From assembly GCA_028279305.1 (NCBI GenBank), contig JANQOA010000005.1, positions 1 through 44,064 on the forward strand: 44,064 nt of DNA, read 5' to 3'. The position numbers were made by a program, and so were the translations under genes. This DNA comes from Pseudomonadales bacterium (lineage in GTDB: Bacteria; Pseudomonadota; Gammaproteobacteria; Pseudomonadales; Azotimanducaceae). Shown here in pieces: positions 24,883 through 33,211 of this stretch; the stretch's first letter is position 1, and every line of letters begins with the position of its first letter. The notes under the pieces are model-generated. The model was not told where the DNA came from and did no database searches. It saw only the letters and a program-made list of their open reading frames with translations.

Positions 24883-25721
24883 GCTGCTTTGCTCGCTATG
24901 TTCCGGTCGCCGGCGATCCACCGGTAGGTATCGAACAGGTCGAATAGAACGGAGATACCGTTGATGATGAACAGCGCAATGGCATAGTTGTGAATCAACG
25001 GCGTGGCCTGCAATTCTTCTGTGCGGAAAAATAGCCAGTCGCCCATATACGCCAGCAGCGGTATCCACGGAATGAGGTGCGGCGCTGAAGTGATTTTCGA
25101 AATACCGCGTTCGTAAAGCGCGGTGGTCATATTGGCAACCAGCACAAAGGCAAAACCGATTGCCGCCCACATGGCAATTGGATGTCCTGTTACGGCATAA
25201 ATGGCAAAAGCGGCCAGATTCACCGGCGCCAGGAACAGGTTCACCCAGATGAACACCCACGTTTTGATTGAGCGGAACGAGCGCCATGCGTCAGCCAGGC
25301 GGGCGAACACCGAACACCCGATGTTAAAAAACAGCATGCCGGCAACAAGGAAGAGTACGGATTCAACGGCCATGACGGCCCGCGCCGGGTCGAATTCTTC
25401 ATCCGGAGTCAGTGACGAAAACACCCGCATCAGGCTCAGTGCGGTAAAAGCGACGCCGCTGGCCATGGCAACCACGCGCCTGGTTTCATCGGACGAAGTT
25501 GCCGCCCATAACAGGGATGCCCCCCAACCCAGCATGACGCTTCCGCCGGTTGCGGTCAGGTAGAAAGTATAGGGATTTACTCCGACAAGGACGTAAAGGT
25601 CACCCAGCCATCCCGCCACACCCAAGGGCAGGGCAAGGAACAGGGCGGTTCCCAGCCCGGTCAGCACAACGCCGGCTATCTGGAAAAAAGTGGTGTGCAT
25701 TGGGGTTTTCCCGTGATTCAT
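24879..25721 (-). CDS. Multi-pass membrane protein, function unknown
   Basis: 280 residues with about eight hydrophobic segments and short loops. No transporter signature or cofactor motif was recognised. ATG 25721 (GGATCGAG upstream) or ATG 25700. It is coupled by a 4-base overlap to the alpha/beta-hydrolase lipoprotein and is divergent from a LysR gene across 82 bases, so LysR probably controls this two-gene unit. Confidence 0.7.
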   Translation of the reverse strand: MNHGKTPMHTTFFQIAGVVLTGLGTALFLALPLGVAGWLGDLYVLVGVNPYTFYLTATGGSVMLGWGASLLWAATSSDETRRVVAMASGVAFTALSLMRVFSSLTPDEEFDPARAVMAVESVLFLVAGMLFFNIGCSVFARLADAWRSFRSIKTWVFIWVNLFLAPVNLAAFAIYAVTGHPIAMWAAIGFAFVLVANMTTALYERGISKITSAPHLIPWIPLLAYMGDWLFFRTEELQATPLIHNYAIALFIINGISVLFDLFDTYRWIAGDRNIASKAA

Positions 25722-25770
25722 GTTGTTGGCGCTCGATCCTATTGTGTGCGTTTTTGCAGGTCAATTGATA

Positions 25771-25805
25771 ATATATGCCTATTACTCAGGCAAGTTTGCA
25801 TATAT
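25771..25805. promoter_or_regulatory. Inverted repeat overlapping the LysR start
   Basis: ATATATGC (25771-25778) and GCATATAT (25798-25805) are exact inverted copies 19 bases apart; the second reaches into the LysR start codon. Inside lies a smaller dyad TGCCT-N7-AGGCA (25776-25792). These fit LysR recognition and autorepression sites in the divergent spacer; binding is inferred. Confidence 0.5.
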
Positions 25806-26634
25806 GAATTCTGACGATATCAGGGTATTTCTGGCGGTTGCCCGGCAGGGGCGGGTGCGCCTGGCAGCGCGCGAATTGAACATCAACCAGACAACGGTTA
25901 ACCGCAGGCTCAACGCTCTGGAGACCCGGTTAGGCGTATCTTTGTTTACCAGCGAGAATGGTGAATTTGTGCTGACCCACGACGGGCAGAGGATTCTTGA
26001 TCACGCCAGGCGCATTGAAGAGGAGCTGATGACAATCCAGGCAACGTGCGAAAGCAGCGGTCAGTTGCAGGGTCATCTGAGATTGACGATGGCGGATATC
26101 ACGTTCGAAATTGTTGCCCCCAGTCTACTCGCCTACCAGCAGCAGAGTCCGGAGCTTTCTCTGGACATAGTGTTGGATAACTGGAACCTGGACCTCACCG
26201 GACGGCAGGTGGATGTGGCCATACGCGCAGCGCCGGCCGTACCCAAATCACTGTTCAAGCATCACCTGGGTTTGATTCGTTGGGCTGTTTATGCGCCGCT
26301 GGATGCGGAAGACCACGTGGACCCCAAAACGCTTCCGTTTGTTGCCTTCACGGAAGAATACACAGGTCATCCCATGGCGCGGTGGATGGACGCTGAAGCG
26401 GATAACGTGGTGTTTAAGGTGAACTCACCCGCCGGGCTGCTGCAGGCGGTCCGGGCCGGCATAGGCGCATCGCTGATACCAACGGTGCTCGGCCGGCGGC
26501 TGCCGGAAATCAAACAGGTATCCGAACCGATACCGGATCTGGACATGGATGGCTGGTTTTTGGCCCATCGTCATGTCATGCGGTATCCGCGTACAACAAC
26601 TCTGCTTGATAAGGTTCAGCAAGCGTTCCAGTGA
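25804..26634 (+). CDS. LysR-family transcriptional regulator
   Basis: 276 residues from ATG 25804; the frame is open upstream, but the LysR N-terminus MNSDDIRVFLAVARQGRVRLAARELNINQTTVNRRLNALE begins here. The HTH is followed by an effector domain with VDVAIRAAPAVPKSL. The protein is shorter than the usual ~300 residues. Divergent from the membrane protein/hydrolase pair, its probable target. Confidence 0.88.
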   Translation: MNSDDIRVFLAVARQGRVRLAARELNINQTTVNRRLNALETRLGVSLFTSENGEFVLTHDGQRILDHARRIEEELMTIQATCESSGQLQGHLRLTMADITFEIVAPSLLAYQQQSPELSLDIVLDNWNLDLTGRQVDVAIRAAPAVPKSLFKHHLGLIRWAVYAPLDAEDHVDPKTLPFVAFTEEYTGHPMARWMDAEADNVVFKVNSPAGLLQAVRAGIGASLIPTVLGRRLPEIKQVSEPIPDLDMDGWFLAHRHVMRYPRTTTLLDKVQQAFQ

Positions 26635-26642
26635 GGCCCGCT

Positions 26643-27476
26643 TTAAAGGCGGCTGAGCCAGTCCTCTGTAGCGGCGATAAAGCGTTTATCGGAGACGTAG
26701 CCGTCCGCGCCGCATAAATCAATCACCGCGGGTTCAGCGTTGGCAGGGCACACCGGTGTACGGGCCTGTTGCAGCATGGATAGATCGTTTAAGCCGTCGC
26801 CAATGGCGGCGGTGTGAGGGTTGCTGAGGCCAAGCAGGGCCATTACCGCGGCCATGCCCAGGCCTTTGTCCATGCCGCCCATAACATCGATGAAACGGTT
26901 CCAGCGGCTGTAGTGATAGGTGAATTGGGCAGCGGCAAAATCCGGTGAACTGGAGATCAGGGACTGCAGCTGAGCAAATACTTCGTCACCATCCAGTTCC
27001 CCGGGCACCGCGAATGTCAGATTCCAGGACTTGTCGGGTTGATGAAGCAGGGCGCCGGCATAACTCATGCGTTCAGCCAGTTGCCGGGAACCCTCTTCAT
27101 CAAACCACTCCACCAATGTCTGCAGCCGGTTACGGCTGGCCAGCGCTTCGTCAAAGCCGAGGATGGAGTGATCCAGGTTTTCAATGTCAACGGGAGTTTG
27201 GGATCTAACGTCCCAAAGCTGCGCACCGTGTTCCACCAGCGCATATCTCAGTTTTCCGCTGTTAATTGCCTGACAAAGAAAGTGGGTCGCCTGCCAGCTG
27301 CGGCCGGTGTTTAACACAAAACAGGTCACGGGGCTGTTGTCCAGCAACTCGCCGAACTGACCGAGCCTGTGGTAATCGGTGGAAATACACTCGGATTCGT
27401 AAAGCGGCAGCGGCGCGCCGTCCGGCGGATTGAGGCACCCGTCCACGTCGTGGAACAGTACCAGGGCGTCATTCAT
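26643..27476 (-). CDS. HAD-superfamily hydrolase, subclass IIB
   Basis: 277 residues with all four HAD motifs: I DVDGCLN (10-16), II LNTGRS, III Lys in MDKGLG, and IV GDGLND. A cap domain between II and III fits subclass IIB (Cof/sugar-phosphatase/MPGP group). It likely removes phosphate from a small metabolite in the cytoplasm; the substrate is unknown. It lies 16 bases after the DUF3592 gene and convergent with LysR. Confidence 0.85.
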   Translation of the reverse strand: MNDALVLFHDVDGCLNPPDGAPLPLYESECISTDYHRLGQFGELLDNSPVTCFVLNTGRSWQATHFLCQAINSGKLRYALVEHGAQLWDVRSQTPVDIENLDHSILGFDEALASRNRLQTLVEWFDEEGSRQLAERMSYAGALLHQPDKSWNLTFAVPGELDGDEVFAQLQSLISSSPDFAAAQFTYHYSRWNRFIDVMGGMDKGLGMAAVMALLGLSNPHTAAIGDGLNDLSMLQQARTPVCPANAEPAVIDLCGADGYVSDKRFIAATEDWLSRL

Positions 27477-27492
27477 GGAACTTGGGGCCTTG

Positions 27493-27930
27493 CTAAGCAG
27501 CGACCAGAAAGATTAACAGCACAATCCCCAGCAAGGACAGGTTCCAAACAATGTTGCCTTCGTAACCGCGGTACAAAACCGACTGGCGCGGCTGATCCGG
27601 ATTGACAAATACCTGCAACTCGTCGCCGTTGTTGACACCCACCAGATGCACCTTGGGGCGGCTTAATCTCTCGGTCCAGATGTTGCCGTATTTTACCCGC
27701 CTGCCCGTATAACGTTTGCCGCCATAGCGGTATTCGTACCTGATGGTGGGTTTGTGTTCATTGGGGCCCACCTCGCTGCGGTATGTTTTTGTACCCGTGC
27801 TGAGTACTTTGGCCTCACACGGCTGCCAGCGTTCAGTGGCCTTGCCGCGCGCGAACTGAAACAGCTCATTAAGTATGCATACGGCAAGCGCGCCGAAAAT
27901 CAGCACCCTGGCGATGAGTTCATTGTCCAT
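27493..27930 (-). CDS. DUF3592 membrane protein
   Basis: 145 residues. A transmembrane segment at each end (about 6-24 and 125-144) flanks a soluble beta-domain with the DUF3592 pattern WQPCEAKVLSTGTK, IRYEYRYGGKRYTGRRV, VFVNPDQPRQSVLY. Function unknown. Upstream of, and likely co-transcribed with, the HAD gene. A 14-bp near-direct repeat (TGTCCATAATAGGA/TGTCCGTAATAGGC, 27924-27951) spans its start. Confidence 0.82.
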   Translation of the reverse strand: MDNELIARVLIFGALAVCILNELFQFARGKATERWQPCEAKVLSTGTKTYRSEVGPNEHKPTIRYEYRYGGKRYTGRRVKYGNIWTERLSRPKVHLVGVNNGDELQVFVNPDQPRQSVLYRGYEGNIVWNLSLLGIVLLIFLVAA

Positions 27931-28043
27931 AATAGGATGTCCGTAATAGGCTTGTCAGTTCCGTTGTAGACGGCAATAGCATGTGGATTTTTGTAACTTT
28001 TTCAGTGACCTGGGTGGAAGTTTTGATGCAGCACATGATACAC

Positions 28044-29051
28044 CTAACGCGCTTTTGCCTGCAGCTTCTGCAGCACAAATTCGCCCCGTTCCGCAACTGA
28101 GGGAGAAGGGTCGGACGCCAGCCGTTTTGCCAACACCAGGGATTCTTCACCAATATGGTTGAGTTCTCTTATCAGCATCTCACCGGCAACGCGCCGTACC
28201 ATGGGTGAAGGGTCGGCAGCCGCCTGTTTCAGAATGTCGATAAACGGACGCTCCACACGAATGCGGCGTTCTCCCACTACCGGCCGGGAGCGCCATTCCG
28301 TGTAGAGTTTGTCGGACCATCCCCATTTGCGCCCTTCGAACCAGACTGCTTTCGCCTGCAGCAGGCTCCGGTAGGCTTTGGCCCGCACCGACGGCTGCAC
28401 GGCAGCGCGGGCGATTTCCGGCAGCTCGCGGTCGAATAGGTCCGTGCGGCCCGTCTGCGCGAGTACTGATGTCAGAGGACCGGCGGTGCCGGAGATGATG
28501 CGGGCTTGCAGCGCCGCGGCAACCTGTTTTACAGCCGCTATCTGCAGGATCACCTGCTTGTCCGCCTCTTCCATCCGCCCCCAGGACGTCCAGTGGGGCA
28601 GGGTGATACACAATACATCCGTCACATGCGACGGGTCGGACTGGCGCGCGATGACCGGCAGTTGCTGCCGCGCGGCTGCGCGGACCTCGGGCACCCAGTC
28701 GTTCAAGCGGCGTGTGGCGAGGGCAAAGAAAAAGCGGTTCGGGGCAGCACCGGACAGCGTACGCAGGGTCCTTTCCCGCATGAAGCCATCACCGGCGGAC
28801 AAGTCGATCCAGGTGGGCAGGCGCCTCTGCCGGGCCCACAATTTCCACTTTGGCGGGATAGACGCCGCGAGCGCGTCGGCAAACTCCCAACGGATCAGCC
28901 GTTCCCAGTAGTCCAGCCTGGACAGCGGCAGATTGGATGTGGCCCGCACCAGTGGTGACATGTCAGCAACAACACGACCGCCGGAGTTGACGGACTCAGC
29001 AAAAGCCCGCACGGCAGAGCGTATTTTGTCTTCGGTCTGTTGTTCCGGCAT
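28044..29051 (-). CDS. HEAT-repeat-like helical protein
   Basis: 335 residues, almost wholly helical, with HEAT-like units such as RLNDWVPEVRAAARQQLPVIA and AAADPSPMVRRVAGEMLI, and RLASDPSPSVAERGEFVL near the end. No signal peptide, membrane segment or catalytic motif. Probably a protein-protein interaction scaffold in the cytoplasm. It follows the esterase gene at 24 bases on the same strand. Confidence 0.6.
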   Translation of the reverse strand: MPEQQTEDKIRSAVRAFAESVNSGGRVVADMSPLVRATSNLPLSRLDYWERLIRWEFADALAASIPPKWKLWARQRRLPTWIDLSAGDGFMRERTLRTLSGAAPNRFFFALATRRLNDWVPEVRAAARQQLPVIARQSDPSHVTDVLCITLPHWTSWGRMEEADKQVILQIAAVKQVAAALQARIISGTAGPLTSVLAQTGRTDLFDRELPEIARAAVQPSVRAKAYRSLLQAKAVWFEGRKWGWSDKLYTEWRSRPVVGERRIRVERPFIDILKQAAADPSPMVRRVAGEMLIRELNHIGEESLVLAKRLASDPSPSVAERGEFVLQKLQAKAR

Positions 29052-29075
29052 ATTTTGCGCTTCCAGGATCTTACG

Positions 29076-30164
29076 TTAACCCTGATCTCCTATGTCCGGC
29101 AACCGCCCGTACTGCCGCTGCATATCCGGGTCGTTGGCTTCAGCCAGCTTTTTCAGCGGCTGCCACAATCGGGCCATAACGGTCAGTTCAGTTTCCGCGG
29201 AGCCCTGGGAGGCGCCTGCCGGCACCGGCTCGCCGCGGATCGGCCCGCCGCTGAGCACGTAATCCACAAATTGTTGCTCAGCTTCCGTCAACTCAAGGTT
29301 GCGGGATTGCTTGTTACCGCCGGCCAGGGCCGCGCTGAGAAACGCCAGCGCTTCGATTAATCGATCGTCAATACTATACCCGCCGTGGTCAGCCCATCTC
29401 ACCTGGTGATACTCGTGGGGAATATCAAATTGCCAGAGCAGCCGATGCAGAAATTCAGCGCCGTCCTGCAGGTGCAATAAATCTTCATCGCCAGCCTCCA
29501 GGTAAATCTCCAACCCGGAGGCAAGGATCTGCTGCGTGTTTGCGGCGGCAATATTCGGCGGATGCTGGGATAGAAAAGACTGTGGAAACGGCTCTCCCCA
29601 CACCGCCCGCGCGCTGGCGTCCAGCATCCACCACGCCGCGCGGGTGTGTTGTTGCGGCCAATCCAGGGCGGGCATGATGACAGGTTCCATGGCGGCAACC
29701 GCCCGGAATGCATGCGGGTGTTTAAACGCTATTTTCAGCGCGCCGTGCCCGCCGGCTGAGATTCCTGTTAACACCCGGTTTTCCCGATCCACGTTTCCGC
29801 TGTACTCGCTGGCAACCCATTGGGGTAATTCATCCGTCACCCAGGTTTCCCAGCCGCCGGTATAAAACACATTGGCGCCGCCGGAAAACGAAACGTGAAT
29901 GGAGTGCCGTGGAATTACACCTGTCTGCGCCAGCATGGCCAGCAGGGTTTGGCGTTCCAGCAGGGTGTTGCGGTCACCTGCGCCGCCGTCGAGATGAATA
30001 AAAAGCGCGCCGGGTTGGCCGCCGGTCACTACCACGGACACCGGCACATGGGTTTTTAATGAGTCCGAGCGCACTTCAGCAACGCCGGTTTCCACGCCCT
30101 GCTGGATTGAGTCCAGGGACTGGCTGCTCAACGCCAGTTTTTCGATAATCTGTTTTGAATACAT
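29076..30164 (-). CDS. Esterase of the enterochelin-esterase/esterase-D family
   Basis: 362 residues from ATG 30164 with TAGGAGC upstream; an earlier start is weaker. Alpha/beta hydrolase with nucleophile elbow GISAGGHGAL (Ser in GxSxG), acid in LEAGDEDLLH and His in WADHGGYSID, as in the Fes/putative-esterase family. No signal peptide is apparent, so the substrate would be cytoplasmic. A C-terminal extension of about 80 residues lies past the catalytic domain. Probably an operon with the HEAT-like gene. Confidence 0.82.
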   Translation of the reverse strand: MYSKQIIEKLALSSQSLDSIQQGVETGVAEVRSDSLKTHVPVSVVVTGGQPGALFIHLDGGAGDRNTLLERQTLLAMLAQTGVIPRHSIHVSFSGGANVFYTGGWETWVTDELPQWVASEYSGNVDRENRVLTGISAGGHGALKIAFKHPHAFRAVAAMEPVIMPALDWPQQHTRAAWWMLDASARAVWGEPFPQSFLSQHPPNIAAANTQQILASGLEIYLEAGDEDLLHLQDGAEFLHRLLWQFDIPHEYHQVRWADHGGYSIDDRLIEALAFLSAALAGGNKQSRNLELTEAEQQFVDYVLSGGPIRGEPVPAGASQGSAETELTVMARLWQPLKKLAEANDPDMQRQYGRLPDIGDQG

Positions 30165-30325
30165 ACAAGCTCCTAACGACATATGTTCGCCGCTACAAAT
30201 CCATAGACGAGTTTGAACGCTGCGCCGGAAGGCGCAGCTGAGAGGTCAGGTGCCTGTCAGCAGACGGGCCTGCGGATGGGTGGCTGGGTGGAACTCATGG
30301 GGCTACTGTAGCCGATAATTGCAGC

Positions 30326-30886
30326 TTACGCAGCGCAGATATCACGGGCAGCGCGCACGCGCACGGGAAACTCGGCGATCAGGTTCCGCCACAGCCACTG
30401 GTGGTGTTCGATGATCTTAGCGGCGTTCAGGTGCGGACGGTTCGCGCAGGTGTGGCCGTCAGCGGCCACTTCGACGCGATAACCGCGCGCTACGGCGTCG
30501 CGGACGGTGGCGTCCACGCAGAAATCGGTTGCCCAGCCGGTGATAATAAGACGTTGTGCGCCGTGCGCGGTCAGCATCTCATCCAGGTCCGTGCCCGCAA
30601 ACGGGCTGTTGAGGTGTTTGCGGACCCGCAAGTCCGAAGACGCGGCGTTTATCCCCGGCAGCAATTGCCAACCCGGGCTGGCCGGGTCAAACGGCTCGCG
30701 TGCTGGACCGCAATGGTGCACAAAGATCACCGTGCCGCTGCCGCGGCGCACGCTGGCCGCAAGTTTGTTAATTCGGTCCACAACGCGCGTCAGGTTGTCG
30801 GGACGCGGCTGCAACAACATGTCCTGTTGCATATCAACAACAACTAGAACATCTTTTTTGGCATTGGTCATGTCGGGCTTGGCCAT
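30326..30886 (-). CDS. Isochorismatase-like cysteine hydrolase
   Basis: 186 residues. The catalytic triad of the family is visible: Asp18 (VVVDMQQD), Lys90 (RVRKHLNSPF) and Cys123 (WATDFCVDATVRDA), with the cis-peptide region before the Cys. Members hydrolyse amides such as nicotinamide or carbamoyl compounds, or isochorismate; the substrate here is unknown. ATG 30886 or ATG 30871. No ribosome site is evident. It stands alone. Confidence 0.86.
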   Translation of the reverse strand: MAKPDMTNAKKDVLVVVDMQQDMLLQPRPDNLTRVVDRINKLAASVRRGSGTVIFVHHCGPAREPFDPASPGWQLLPGINAASSDLRVRKHLNSPFAGTDLDEMLTAHGAQRLIITGWATDFCVDATVRDAVARGYRVEVAADGHTCANRPHLNAAKIIEHHQWLWRNLIAEFPVRVRAARDICAA

Positions 30887-30998
30887 GTGCGGATTTAACT
30901 GGAAATCCCCGCGTGCGGCCAGAAAAAGTAACAGCCATTCCGCTAGGCCGAGGCTCCTTGAAGAAACTGGCGTTATTAAATGATTCAGCGGATAAGTG

Positions 30999-31484
30999 CT
31001 AGCCGCTGGAGGCGTGCTGCCGGAAAACGTCTAACAGATCAAGCCAGTGGGTTTCCATCAGCGTGCGGAACTTCAAGCTGCGGCCGAAACCATGCCGCAC
31101 CGGATGGTCAAGGGGCAGCGTATCAAGGCCGCGGTGCACAATAACCACCCGGGTGCCTGCGGGCACCGCTTCAAACGTCACGTCCACATAAGTGGTCTGC
31201 TGCGGCGCAAAACTGCCGGGGCGCCATTCGAAGCTCAGGCGGGCGCCGGGCTGCCATGCCAGCACGGCTCCGACAGTGTATGGCGGCCGGTCAGGATAAG
31301 TCTCAACCAGGCTGCCGCCAAGCTGGCCTTCGAATTTTAAACTGCCGGTGCGGGGGATATTGCCGTTATCCATATCTTTAACGCCGGTCCACCAGATGCT
31401 GATGTCATCGGTAAACAGGGTAAAAGCCACGGCGGGGTCTACCGCGATTTCGGCGTGCACACAAATACTGTCGGTGTTGCTCAT
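30999..31484 (-). CDS. SRPBCC/AHSA1-family ligand-binding protein
   Basis: 161 residues with the START/AHSA1 pattern: EIAVDPAVAFTLFTDDISIWWTG, a central GAVLAWQPGARLSFEWRPGSF, VDVTFEAVPAGTRVVIVHRGLD, and a long C-terminal helix. Such proteins bind hydrophobic ligands in a deep cavity. The ATG follows the ArsR stop directly, so the pair is one operon. ArsR-SRPBCC pairs of this kind are common; the ligand is unknown. Confidence 0.85.
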   Translation of the reverse strand: MSNTDSICVHAEIAVDPAVAFTLFTDDISIWWTGVKDMDNGNIPRTGSLKFEGQLGGSLVETYPDRPPYTVGAVLAWQPGARLSFEWRPGSFAPQQTTYVDVTFEAVPAGTRVVIVHRGLDTLPLDHPVRHGFGRSLKFRTLMETHWLDLLDVFRQHASSG

Positions 31485-31826
31485 TCAGCGCCCCGCGGGG
31501 TGTTGTTCAGCATACCGCTTAAAGGCATCAAGCTGATCCACCCACAGATCCTCCAGTTCTGCCAGCCAACCTTTCAGTTCGTGCAGCCGTTCGGATTTCA
31601 ACCGGTAGGTGCGGATGCGGGCGTCAGCGCCGCCGTGGGTTTCTTCAATCAGCTCGTTTTGCCGCAAGAGCCGCAAGTGACGGCTCATGGCCGGGGCGCT
31701 CATGCCCGCTTGTCTGGCCAGGTCTCCCGCTTTGTACGGCCGATGATGCAGCAGTTCGATCACCTGGCGCCGTACCGGGTCTGCCAGGGCTGAAAGAATT
31801 TGATCAACCCGTTGGGCTTCAGCCAA
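31485..31826 (-). CDS. ArsR-family transcriptional regulator
   Basis: 113 residues with winged HTH: ILSALADPVRRQVIELLHHRPYKAGDLARQAGMSAPAMSRHLRLLRQNELIEE (about 10-62). No metal-binding CxC motif, so it is not a metal sensor of the ArsR/SmtB type but of the SRPBCC-linked group. TTG start at 31826 with AGGAGA upstream. The palindrome 31851-31866 lies directly upstream. Confidence 0.88.
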   Translation of the reverse strand: MAEAQRVDQILSALADPVRRQVIELLHHRPYKAGDLARQAGMSAPAMSRHLRLLRQNELIEETHGGADARIRTYRLKSERLHELKGWLAELEDLWVDQLDAFKRYAEQHPAGR

Positions 31827-31850
31827 GCTATTTCTCCTGTTGATTAATAG

Positions 31851-31866
31851 TTAACGATATCGTTAA
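31851..31866. promoter_or_regulatory. ArsR operator candidate (perfect palindrome)
   Basis: TTAACGATATCGTTAA is a perfect 16-bp palindrome 25 bases before the ArsR start and 30 bases before the divergent VOC gene. TTAAC-N6-GTTAA palindromes are typical for ArsR regulators paired with SRPBCC genes. It should control both directions. Confidence 0.7.
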
Positions 31867-31895
31867 ATAATTACGAACGCAAGATGGAGTGCAAC

Positions 31896-32348
31896 ATGCC
31901 TGAAAATCCACCCAAAGGGATTCAACGAATCACCACGCGCATTGCTTATGAAGACCCCGCGGCGGCTTTGGCGTTTCTTGAAGCGGCGTTTGGCTTCCCT
32001 GAAATTCCCGGTCAACGCCTGCAGAGAAGTGACGGGTCGCTGATCTTAACCGAGGTGAAAATTGTCGACGCATACTTAATGGTCTCTTCCGCGGGCCCGC
32101 ATGCGATTGCCAGTCCCAAAACAACAGGCGCGCCAACGGAAAGCCTGATGGTCTATGTGGATAATGTGGATGAGCATTTTGAAACCGCAAAAAACAATGG
32201 TGCGCACATCGTCAGTGAACCCGCGGATCAATACTGGGGTGACAGACGCTATGAAGCGAAGGATATAGAAGGGCACCTGTGGTTCTTTCACCAGCGCACC
32301 AGAGATGTGCCGCGGGAAGAAATCGACGCTGTGGAGGCGGGGTTTTGA
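31896..32348 (+). CDS. VOC-family protein (PhnB-like)
   Basis: 150 residues from ATG 31896 with TGGAG six bases before it; an ATG at 31884 is possible. VOC pattern: RITTRIAYEDPAAALAFLEAAFGF, LMVYVDNVDEHFETAKNNGAH, and YWGDRRYEAKDIEGHLWFFHQR. Divergent from the ArsR-SRPBCC operon across the palindrome, so it is likely in the same regulon. Confidence 0.83.
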   Translation: MPENPPKGIQRITTRIAYEDPAAALAFLEAAFGFPEIPGQRLQRSDGSLILTEVKIVDAYLMVSSAGPHAIASPKTTGAPTESLMVYVDNVDEHFETAKNNGAHIVSEPADQYWGDRRYEAKDIEGHLWFFHQRTRDVPREEIDAVEAGF

Positions 32349-32358
32349 GCGTCCGAAG

Positions 32359-32760
32359 CTACTTCACAAAGTAGCCGCTCACCCGCCATTCGCCGCGGTC
32401 CAGCATGGGGGTCACGGTTTCTATGGCTTGGGCCTTATTGGCGAATGCGGTCTGGAATTGCAGCACAACGTATTCACCATCGGGAGCGCCGGGCAGGCTG
32501 GTTGCATATGTCCCGTTGATAAGCTTGCGGGTTATTAATACGCCCAGTGGCTGCCGCGCCGCGGAAGCTGCCTGCCGCCACTGGGCTGCGGTGATCTGGC
32601 CCTTGAACAGGCTCGCCGCGTTTTCCCAGGTGGCCTGATATTCACCCGCGTCGAGTTGCGATAGCCAGAGCTCGGCCGCCTGTTCCGCCTGTTGCTGCTT
32701 CTCGTCCGCCCAGGCTGGCGTGGAGAAGCCAATCATCACAAGCAGGAGTAGAGCTTTCAT
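32359..32760 (-). CDS. DUF4019-like periplasmic protein
   Basis: 133 residues from ATG 32760 (AAGGA upstream). Signal peptide of about 18 residues ends PAWA. The mature part AAELWLSQLDAGEYQATWENAASLFKGQITAAQWRQAASAARQPLG and the YVVLQFQTAFANKAQAIETVTPM block match DUF4019. Function unknown. It follows the SnoaL-like gene at 13 bases; probably one operon. Confidence 0.75.
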   Translation of the reverse strand: MKALLLLVMIGFSTPAWADEKQQQAEQAAELWLSQLDAGEYQATWENAASLFKGQITAAQWRQAASAARQPLGVLITRKLINGTYATSLPGAPDGEYVVLQFQTAFANKAQAIETVTPMLDRGEWRVSGYFVK

Positions 32761-32773
32761 CCAATCATCCTTG

Positions 32774-33211
32774 TCAGTGTGTTGAGAGTTTTGTTGCATG
32801 CGCCTCAAGCCAAATCGCCAGCCGTTGCGCGGATGCGGGTAGAATTTCTTCCAGCAGATGGCGGATCTTACCGCCGTCGTAGGTAACTGTTTCTCGGCCC
32901 TCAAGCAGTAAATCTTCAGCGCCTTGCAGCGTAAACTCGCAAGCCCAGGTTCGAGTGAGGGTATTTCCTTCTACAACAGGTCCCTCAACCGTGCGCAACT
33001 TTCTAGAATCGCACTTGCGGTCGAAGTTGGAAACATTGGATTGCAGCGCGTTGAGCAATGCCTGCCGTCCCTCAAAGCGGGTGTCTTCAAAACCATGGGT
33101 TTCATAGACGGCTTGCGGGTGGAAATACGTTTCCAGCCGTTGCCAGTTGTCGTCGTCGAACGTGCGTTCGAACATGGCGGCGTATTCCTCAAACAAGCCG
33201 GGCAGGTTCAC
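32774..33211 (-). CDS. SnoaL/NTF2-like protein
   Basis: 145 residues with the NTF2-like fold: FEEYAAMFERTFDDDNWQRLETYFHPQAVYETHGFEDTRFEGRQALLNAL followed by a curved beta-sheet. Members are isomerases, cyclases or binding proteins. The GTG start (GAAGGAG upstream) overlaps the PNPOx-like stop by four bases (GTGA), indicating translational coupling. Confidence 0.75.
   Translation of the reverse strand: MNLPGLFEEYAAMFERTFDDDNWQRLETYFHPQAVYETHGFEDTRFEGRQALLNALQSNVSNFDRKCDSRKLRTVEGPVVEGNTLTRTWACEFTLQGAEDLLLEGRETVTYDGGKIRHLLEEILPASAQRLAIWLEAHATKLSTH

Noticed and set aside
24883-25287. Upstream extension of the alpha/beta-hydrolase frame
   Set aside because: It overlaps the membrane protein gene; the translation is Cys/His-rich noise and the lipoprotein signal starts at 24882.
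26638-26652. CCGCTTTAAAGGCGG hairpin between convergent LysR and HAD genes
   Set aside because: Short stem with no T-run and it includes the HAD stop codon; too weak to call.
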